A DNA stretch of 64,000 bases. Source: an uncultured Saprospiraceae bacterium. GTDB lineage: Bacteria; Bacteroidota; Bacteroidia; Chitinophagales; Saprospiraceae. The translations under genes were made by a program, and so were the position numbers. The stretch lies in assembly GCA_938045585.1 (NCBI GenBank), contig CALIAU010000001.1, forward strand, positions 62,001-126,000. The letters are read 5' to 3'. Below the pieces are notes generated by a model. That model made no database searches. It worked only from the letters and a program-made list of their open reading frames with translations, and was not told the DNA's origin. Of the stretch, positions 57,419 to 64,000 are shown in pieces; position 1 is the stretch's first letter; every line of letters begins with the position of its first letter.

Positions 57419-59218
57419 ATGCATAAGGATACCATACATACGATTCTCAAGGATACATTTGGTTATTCTTCCTTCCGTGGGAGGCAAGAAGAAATCATCA
57501 CGGATGTATTGCAGGGCAAGGATGCGCTGGTGATTATGCCCACAGGAGGAGGAAAGTCTATATGCTATCAGATTCCTTCCTTGGCAAAAGAAGGTTTTGG
57601 TGTTGTCGTTTCTCCTTTGATCGCCCTGATGGACGATCAGGTAACTGCACTGAAGCAGATGGGAGTCAATGCTGCAGCCCTGCATAGTAATTCTGTAGAT
57701 AGTCAAACGGTATATGCAGATATTGATAAGGGAACACTGGATGTGCTGTATGTTTCTCCAGAGAAAATCCTTAGCATGGGCTTTATGGATTTTCTTAAAG
57801 AGAAAGAGGTGGCCTTGTTTGCTATAGATGAAGCGCATTGTGTTTCTGTCTGGGGTAATGATTTTAGACCAGACTATGTAAAGTTGTCTGTGCTAAAAGA
57901 GCAGTTTCCGCAAACGCCCATGTTGGCCCTAACAGCTACAGCAGATAGCACAACCCAAGATGATATTATTGGCCAATTGAAACTGAACGTACAGAATAAA
58001 TTTATTTCCAGTTTTGAAAGAGAAAATATTAAGACGATAGCACGCTCAGGCTTAAAACGTAAAGAGCAAATCATTTCTTTTTTGCGACAGCACCATGATG
58101 AGGCTGGCATAATCTATTGTCTGAGTAGAAAAAGTACAGAACAATTGGCAAGTTCATTAAAGGGGCGTGGTTTTAAGGCAGAAGCCTATCATGCCGGTTT
58201 AGATGCAGCTCTAAGAAGAAAGGTGCAAACTGATTTTCAGAATGATGATCTGCAGATTGTTTGTGCAACGATAGCCTTTGGTATGGGAATCGACAAACCT
58301 AATATTCGCTGGGTGGTGCATTACAATATGCCTAAGAACATTGAGTCGTATTATCAAGAAATAGGAAGAGCAGGAAGAGATGGGCATCCGTCTGAAACTT
58401 TATTGTTTTATAGTTGGGGTGACTACGTTAATCTAAAACGATTTATAGACGAGGGTAGTGCAGAGAAAGATTTTAAAATAGTACAAACTGCTAAGTTAGA
58501 TCGCATGTGGCAATTTGCTACTGCTATTAGTTGTAGAACCAATGTGGTCCTAAACTATTTCGGAGAGTATAAAGACGCAGCATGCAATCACTGTGATAAC
58601 TGCATTCATCCTCCAGAAGTATTTGACGGAACAAGGTATGTGCAGATGATACTTTCAGCTGTCATTCGTACGCGAGAAGCCGTAGGGATAAATGTGCTCA
58701 TCGATATTTTACGAGGAGGGTTTACACAAGAAATAAAACACAATCAATACAACCTGATAAAAACCTATGGAGTAGGGCGTGATATTCCATTTCTTGACTG
58801 GAAGCATTATGTAACCCAATGCATAAATCAGGGTGTACTGCGCATTGATTTTAAGGATGGTTCGCGATTAAAAACAACACCGCTGTCTATGCCAGTATTA
58901 AAGGAAGGCAAAGAGATACAACTTGCACGCTTTGTACCAGAAAATAGAAAGAAGAAAGCAAAAATCACAAAGTTGAGTATTGATACTACAGATGCTGACT
59001 CTAATTTAGTTGCAACCTTAAGAGAGTGGCGCACGGATAAGGCTAGAGAATTGGGTGTGCCTGCTTACATTGTGTTTAATGATAAGGCTTTGTTGCAAAT
59101 TGCAACTTTGAAGCCTCGATCATCTGCCGCCTTGTTAGCAGTGGAAGGGATTGGCAAAGTAAAATTAGGGAAGTATGGTCCGGCTATTTTGGCAATGGTA
59201 GATGAGAGTAGTGCGTAA
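57419..59218 (+). CDS. recQ: ATP-dependent DNA helicase RecQ
   Basis: FRGRQEEIITDVLQGKDALVIMPTGGGKSICYQIPSL; FAIDEAHCVSVWGNDFRPDY; IGRAGRDGHPSETLLFYSWGD; C-terminal HRDC-like region. Confidence 0.93.
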   Translation: MHKDTIHTILKDTFGYSSFRGRQEEIITDVLQGKDALVIMPTGGGKSICYQIPSLAKEGFGVVVSPLIALMDDQVTALKQMGVNAAALHSNSVDSQTVYADIDKGTLDVLYVSPEKILSMGFMDFLKEKEVALFAIDEAHCVSVWGNDFRPDYVKLSVLKEQFPQTPMLALTATADSTTQDDIIGQLKLNVQNKFISSFERENIKTIARSGLKRKEQIISFLRQHHDEAGIIYCLSRKSTEQLASSLKGRGFKAEAYHAGLDAALRRKVQTDFQNDDLQIVCATIAFGMGIDKPNIRWVVHYNMPKNIESYYQEIGRAGRDGHPSETLLFYSWGDYVNLKRFIDEGSAEKDFKIVQTAKLDRMWQFATAISCRTNVVLNYFGEYKDAACNHCDNCIHPPEVFDGTRYVQMILSAVIRTREAVGINVLIDILRGGFTQEIKHNQYNLIKTYGVGRDIPFLDWKHYVTQCINQGVLRIDFKDGSRLKTTPLSMPVLKEGKEIQLARFVPENRKKKAKITKLSIDTTDADSNLVATLREWRTDKARELGVPAYIVFNDKALLQIATLKPRSSAALLAVEGIGKVKLGKYGPAILAMVDESSA

Positions 59219-59228
59219 AGCGGCTTGA

Positions 59229-59460
59229 CTGCCTATGCACGTAGGTAGGTTTCATAATTGTTTACACCTGTATCCTTCTCTCTCTCTCTTTCGTCCGTTT
59301 CGTCCCTTACGTTATATTCTCGTCTTTTAAAATATATCGATCTCTCCGTCTTGTATTCCGCGTGAGTCTGCCTGGATGGCACCGCAGGTGGTCGCGAAGC
59401 GACCGAGCCGAGTAGGCGAGTCAGGAAGGGAGCGACCTCCATCCTTGGGATGGATGGGCA
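59229..59460. repeat. Intergenic hairpin-rich block (dispersed family copy 3 plus adjoining structured GC-rich segment)
   Basis: CTGCCTAT-gcac-GTAGGTAG (59229-59248); GGTCGC-gaa-GCGACC (59390-59404); TCCATCC-ttg-GGATGGA (59438-59454). Confidence 0.7.
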
Positions 59461-59611
59461 CGCCCAAATAATCAATGGAATCAGTTTCTTTTCGGAAAGT
59501 TTGCTTTTCCACTCATTCTCTAGTGAAATAAGGGTAAATAAGCAATAATTGTGTATTTTCGCAGCCGTTTAAAATGAATAACAAACTTAAAATCAATAAA
59601 TTATACAGATT

Positions 59612-61792
59612 ATGGGACAGAATTTAATCTATATGATTCCGGTCTTTGGAGTGATTGCCTTGATGTACACATTTTGGAAGTCAGCTTGGGTAACTAAGCA
59701 AGAGGTAGGATCAGCAAAGATGGCTGGGATTGCTAAGAATATTTCAGATGGTGCTATGGCTTTCTTGAAAGCTGAATATAAGGTACTCTCCATTTTTGTG
59801 GCAGTGGTGGCATGTCTTATGTTATGGAGTGGAACTACAGAAGGTTCGTCTCCACTCGTAGCCTTATCGTTTGTTCTAGGAGCATTTTGCTCGGCGCTAG
59901 CAGGCTTTATAGGAATGAAGGTGGCAACAAAGGCAAATGTTAGAACGACAAACGCAGCAAGAACAAGTTTAGGGAAAGCCTTAGAAGTTGCATTTGCAGG
60001 AGGTGCAGTAATGGGACTAGGTGTTGTAGGACTGGGAGTCTTAGGATTAGGTACCCTTTTACTAGCATATAGTAATATGGGCTGGGATATATCAAAAATT
60101 ATTACTGTAATCACAGGTTTTTCTTTTGGAGCGTCTTCCATTGCACTTTTCGCTAGAGTTGGAGGAGGTATCTATACAAAAGCTGCTGATGTGGGAGCGG
60201 ATTTGGTAGGGAAAGTGGAAGCAGGAATTCCTGAGGATCACCCATTGAACCCAGCAACTATTGCAGATAATGTAGGGGATAATGTAGGAGATGTTGCGGG
60301 TATGGGAGCGGATCTTTTCGAATCGTATGTAGGATCTATTATTGGAACGATGGTACTAGGAGCTACGTTTATAGGCGCTAGCGGATTTGATGTAGCTAAT
60401 CAGTTTAATGGATTAAACGCAGTATTGCTTCCACTTGTCTTAGCCTGTGTAGGAATTGTATCTTCTATTATAGGAACGTTCTTTGTGAAAGTGAAGGAAG
60501 GTGGAGATCCTCAGAAAGCATTGAATACCGGAGAATTTGTAGCGGCAGGGTTAATGCTCGTAGCTACATTCTTTATTATCAGGTGGATGTTACCAGCTGA
60601 TTGGACTTTTGGTGGTGCTGATTATGGTGCTATGGGTGTATTCTATGCGGTACTTTTTGGACTTGTATCAGGGTTATTGATAGGATTAGTAACCGAGCAT
60701 TACACAGGAACAGGTACAAAGGCTGTACAGTCTATCGTAAATCAGTCTGTAACCGGAGCGGCAACGAACATTATCGCTGGTTTAGGAGTAGGGATGATTT
60801 CAACAGTAATTCCAATCTTAATCTTAGCAGCAGCAATTATTGCAGCGCATCATTTTGCTGGTCTCTACGGGATTGCAATCGCAGCAGTAGGTATGTTATC
60901 GAATACAGGAATTCAGTTAGCAGTAGATGCATACGGACCTATTGCAGATAATGCAGGTGGAATAGCAGAAATGGCGGAATTGGAAAAAGAAGTAAGACAA
61001 AAAACAGATAAATTGGATGCAGTTGGAAATACAACGGCAGCAATTGGTAAAGGATTTGCAATAGGTTCTGCAGCCTTAACGACTTTGGCATTATTTGCTG
61101 CCTATATCACAGCATACAATGTAGCCAACCCAGATAATATTCTTACTGGGATTGATATCATGAACCCAAAGGTTATGGCAGCACTTCTCGTAGGAGGTAT
61201 GCTTCCGTTTCTTTTCTCTGCATTGTCTATGAATGCAGTGGGAAGGGCAGCAATGGATATGATTCAAGAGGTGAGAAGACAGTTCAAGGATATTCCTGAA
61301 TTAACAAAGGCACTTGCTATGATGAGAAAGAATGAAGGGAGAGAGATGAAAGATTGGAGCGAGTCAGATAGAAAAGTGTTTGATGCTGCAGAAGGAAAAG
61401 CGGAATATGATAAGTGTGTAGCAATTTCTACAAAGGCTTCCATTCGTGAAATGGTCTTACCTGGTATGATCGCAGTACTATCACCTGTACTTGTTGGATT
61501 TTTAGGAGGAGCAGAAATGCTTGGAGGATTACTTGCTGGTGTGACAGTGTGCGGTGTGCTTATGGCAATCTTCCAATCGAATGCTGGGGGAGCATGGGAT
61601 AATGCAAAGAAGATGTTTGAAGAAGGCGTAGAAGTAGATGGTAAGAAGTATTACAAAGGTTCAGATGCACACAAAGCAACTGTGGTAGGTGATACTGTAG
61701 GAGATCCATTTAAGGATACATCAGGACCTTCACTAAATATATTATTGAAGTTGATGACAGTGGTTGCACTTGTAATTGCACCATTTATCTAG
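59612..61792 (+). CDS. hppA: Membrane-bound ion-translocating pyrophosphatase, K+-dependent type by motif
   Basis: [72 protein letters not shown] (Ala at the K+-determinant site); [22 protein letters not shown]. Confidence 0.97.
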   Translation: MGQNLIYMIPVFGVIALMYTFWKSAWVTKQEVGSAKMAGIAKNISDGAMAFLKAEYKVLSIFVAVVACLMLWSGTTEGSSPLVALSFVLGAFCSALAGFIGMKVATKANVRTTNAARTSLGKALEVAFAGGAVMGLGVVGLGVLGLGTLLLAYSNMGWDISKIITVITGFSFGASSIALFARVGGGIYTKAADVGADLVGKVEAGIPEDHPLNPATIADNVGDNVGDVAGMGADLFESYVGSIIGTMVLGATFIGASGFDVANQFNGLNAVLLPLVLACVGIVSSIIGTFFVKVKEGGDPQKALNTGEFVAAGLMLVATFFIIRWMLPADWTFGGADYGAMGVFYAVLFGLVSGLLIGLVTEHYTGTGTKAVQSIVNQSVTGAATNIIAGLGVGMISTVIPILILAAAIIAAHHFAGLYGIAIAAVGMLSNTGIQLAVDAYGPIADNAGGIAEMAELEKEVRQKTDKLDAVGNTTAAIGKGFAIGSAALTTLALFAAYITAYNVANPDNILTGIDIMNPKVMAALLVGGMLPFLFSALSMNAVGRAAMDMIQEVRRQFKDIPELTKALAMMRKNEGREMKDWSESDRKVFDAAEGKAEYDKCVAISTKASIREMVLPGMIAVLSPVLVGFLGGAEMLGGLLAGVTVCGVLMAIFQSNAGGAWDNAKKMFEEGVEVDGKKYYKGSDAHKATVVGDTVGDPFKDTSGPSLNILLKLMTVVALVIAPFI

Positions 61793-61815
61793 AAAATATA
61801 TCATTACAATATATA

Positions 61816-61850
61816 AGCAGCTTTGACCAGAGTGTTAAAGCTGCTTTTTT
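61816..61850 (+). terminator. Intrinsic terminator of hppA
   Basis: AGCAGCTTT-gaccagagtgtt-AAAGCTGCTTTTTTT. Confidence 0.9.
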
Positions 61851-61910
61851 TATTGACTGCACAATGAAAGATATCTACATTTGAGGAATTGAAATAATCT
61901 ACATTGATAG

Positions 61911-61943
61911 GGTAATTCGGAGTTTTCTGGATTACCTTTTTTT
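61911..61943 (+). terminator. Second terminator-like hairpin with no upstream ORF
   Basis: GGTAATTC...GGATTACC followed by TTTTTTT. Confidence 0.65.
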
Positions 61944-62039
61944 ATTGGGTATAGTTATAAAAGTTAGTTATGCGTATGATATGATGAACTAATGGGTAAT
62001 ATTACTTGTTTAATAAGGTAAAAATACCTATATTGAACT

Positions 62040-62462
62040 ATGACATCTAGAGAAAAGAAACTATATACCGCAATACCCTCTCAAATAAATCCTGTACAGG
62101 TATTGGAATTAGTCCACAAAGGATCTGTGACGTCTAAGTATATGCATATACTTAAGAGTGTTTCTGAGATAGCAGACGATGTTATTTCGCAGTGGCTAAA
62201 TATCAATGTCAAGACATTTAGAAGCTACAAGTCTAAGAATGTAAAAATCAAAGAAGACTTGCAAGAACATACCCTGATGTTGTTATCATTAATGCGGCAC
62301 GGGGAAGAGGTGTTTGGGGATACAGAGACCTTCAATACTTGGTTAGACACGGACAACTTTTTTTTAAATTGGAAGAAGCCCAATGTCTATCTAAATACTA
62401 TTTCAGGTATACAGTTTGTTGACGACCAGTTGACAGGTATGGAGTATGGAGACAACGCATAG
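62040..62462 (+). CDS. Xre/MbcA/ParS-type (DUF2384) antitoxin
   Basis: HTH-like N-terminus and C-terminal HGEEVFGDTETFNTWLDTDNFFLNWKKPNVYLNTISGIQFVDDQLTGMEYG. Confidence 0.92.
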   Translation: MTSREKKLYTAIPSQINPVQVLELVHKGSVTSKYMHILKSVSEIADDVISQWLNINVKTFRSYKSKNVKIKEDLQEHTLMLLSLMRHGEEVFGDTETFNTWLDTDNFFLNWKKPNVYLNTISGIQFVDDQLTGMEYGDNA

Positions 62463-62467
62463 CAAGG

Positions 62468-62929
62468 ATGGAAGTGTATCGCATTGCAGCAGAGAAATTT
62501 GCTAATAATTTATTTGCTTCTGGAAGACCTGCACGTTGGAATGCTAAAAATCAATTTGTTCTCTATACAGGAAGTTCGCGATCTCTTTGCGCCCTAGAAT
62601 TACTTGTCCGGCGGGCAGCAATCAAAACTAAGATTCCTTACAAGATCATGTGCATAGAACTTAGTATTACAAAGAAACAGATCCAGCAAATACGATTAGA
62701 GGATCTAGGTAATAATTGGAGGACTACAGGTGCCTACGCAGACCTGCGAAAACGTGGTTCGGATTGGTATCTACGTGCAGATAAAATGGTACTCAGTGTG
62801 CCCTCAGCTGTGATTCCACAAGAGCAAAATTATATTATTAATACCCAACATAGAGACTATAGTAAGGCAGCTAAACTTATTAAGGCTGAAGAGTTCCTTT
62901 GGGACGAACGATTATTACTTAATGATTAA
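62468..62929 (+). CDS. RES-domain toxin (NAD+-degrading family)
   Basis: VYRIAAEKFANNLFASGRPARWNAKNQFVLYTGSSRSLCALELLVRR; RGSDWYLRADKMVLSVPSAVIPQEQNYIINTQHRDY. Confidence 0.93.
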   Translation: MEVYRIAAEKFANNLFASGRPARWNAKNQFVLYTGSSRSLCALELLVRRAAIKTKIPYKIMCIELSITKKQIQQIRLEDLGNNWRTTGAYADLRKRGSDWYLRADKMVLSVPSAVIPQEQNYIINTQHRDYSKAAKLIKAEEFLWDERLLLND

Positions 62930-63122
62930 AAAAGCGTCCTGATTTAGACAATCATTTATCCAAGCCATCTATTTTGATAAAATTCAACCAATATGCTTAT
63001 ACAAATGAACGTTAGAAGCTCTAGAACGTTATACATTAGTTAAATGGCCATTAAGGACAATCTATTGAAAACTTTTATCGTCCAAAAACTATATATTTAT
63101 AAAGACTATTTTCTAATAAAAA

Positions 63123-64000
63123 TTGAAGAAGTTGAGAAGTTATATAATCGTAGCACTAGCAGCCCTCCTGATTGGATTTGGGGCATTTTATCCAAGTGAT
63201 GATTTTAAAGAGAAAGAAGGAATGATCCTCCATGCGGTCATGAACTATTTGAAGGTTCTCCATTTTGCGCCCCAAGATATTAATGATGAATTTTCTAAGA
63301 AAGCTTATGATAATTATCTAAAGAGTCTAGATGGGAATAAACGATTTTTGATCCAATCAGAAATTGACTCGCTTAAATTATATGAAACGGAGATAGATGA
63401 CCAGGTACATTTACGTACGTTCGAGTTTTTTGGAAAGTCTGTAGATATAATTGAAAATAGCTATGATCGTGCAGAACGCTTGTACAAAGAATTAATAGAT
63501 CAATCCTTTGACTTTAACGAGAAAGAATACATTGAGTTTGATAGTGAGAAAAAGGATTATGCAGAGAATGAAGACGCATTAAAAGAAGTGTGGAGAAAAT
63601 ATCTAAAGTATGAGGTGCTGACTAAGTTACAGTCTAAATTAGAAATACAAGAAAAGCAAGAAAAAGAGGGAGTAGCAGAAGGAGAAGAAGCGGTGGAGAT
63701 AAAGACGATGAAGGAACTGGAAGTAGAATCAAGAGAGGAAGTGAAAGAGACCTTCGATGACTGGTTTGTTAGACTAGAAAAGATTCGACGTTCTGATAGA
63801 TTTGAATCTTATATAAATGCAATAGTACATGTCTATGATCCGCACACAGATTATTTGAATCCGAAGGAAAAGCAAGACTTTGATATTCGTATGGGAGGAA
63901 AGTTAGAAGGGATAGGAGCGAGACTATCTCCAGAAGGTGAGTATACGCGTGTTGTGAGTATAGTGCCCGGAGGACCAGCGTATAAGGCGGGCGATCTAGA
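63123..64000 (+). CDS. prc: Carboxy-terminal processing protease (Prc/Tsp, S41) N-terminal part; truncated by window end
   Basis: Absent from the ORF track (no stop). Translates from TTG 63123: LKKLRSYIIVALAALLIGFGAFYPSDD...FAPQDINDEFSKKAYDNYLKSLDGNKRFL...INAIVHVYDPHTDYLNPKEKQDFDIRMGGKLEGIGARL...VVSIVPGGPAYKAGDLE (PDZ). Confidence 0.92.
   Translation, partial: MKKLRSYIIVALAALLIGFGAFYPSDDFKEKEGMILHAVMNYLKVLHFAPQDINDEFSKKAYDNYLKSLDGNKRFLIQSEIDSLKLYETEIDDQVHLRTFEFFGKSVDIIENSYDRAERLYKELIDQSFDFNEKEYIEFDSEKKDYAENEDALKEVWRKYLKYEVLTKLQSKLEIQEKQEKEGVAEGEEAVEIKTMKELEVESREEVKETFDDWFVRLEKIRRSDRFESYINAIVHVYDPHTDYLNPKEKQDFDIRMGGKLEGIGARLSPEGEYTRVVSIVPGGPAYKAGDL

Noticed and set aside
57332-57838. N-terminal extension of the thioesterase ORF (to 57838)
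   Set aside because: Overlaps the recQ coding start on the opposite strand; the conserved thioesterase sequence begins at the MEGKH Met (57331).
59233-59512. Two small minus-strand ORFs between recQ and hppA
   Set aside because: Fall within the structured GC-rich repeat segment; mutually overlapping frames and no domain-like sequence.
62040-62929. Restriction, CBASS or other defence island around the TA pair
   Set aside because: Neighbours are hppA and prc, with no nuclease, methylase, integrase or defence genes in the window.

Overview
This 64 kb window is a compact, AT-rich chromosomal segment from a Bacteroidota bacterium. The assignment rests on TAnnTTTG-type -7 promoter elements, type IX secretion C-terminal sorting domains, SprB-like repeats, TonB-dependent receptors and DUF5916; a Saprospiria-like origin is only an impression. 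Most of it is ordinary housekeeping and catabolic gene content. It includes a homogentisate (tyrosine) degradation cluster (hpd-marR; hmgA-fahA-flavin reductase; divergent tetR), a TRAP transporter with a divergent tetR/acyl-CoA dehydrogenase, a marR-yceI operon, recQ, galE, a membrane pyrophosphatase, two orphan histidine kinases, an Xre/RES toxin-antitoxin pair, one tRNA with anticodon CAT, and truncated genes at both ends. I found no rRNA, CRISPR array, prophage or IS element. The observations most worth a second look are: (i) six genes in which a TAnnTTT[G/A/C] -7 element sits 3-4 nt before the start codon, predicting leaderless mRNAs; (ii) a 2353-aa surface protein with 17 tandem ~108-111 aa modules in an A/B-alternating block followed by a C block; (iii) a dispersed intergenic hairpin family (3 loci) with GCAC in the loop; (iv) several palindromic operators placed on recognisable promoters. 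I found no single clearly new multi-gene system. All calls come from reading the sequence and supplied translations; no database search was run.
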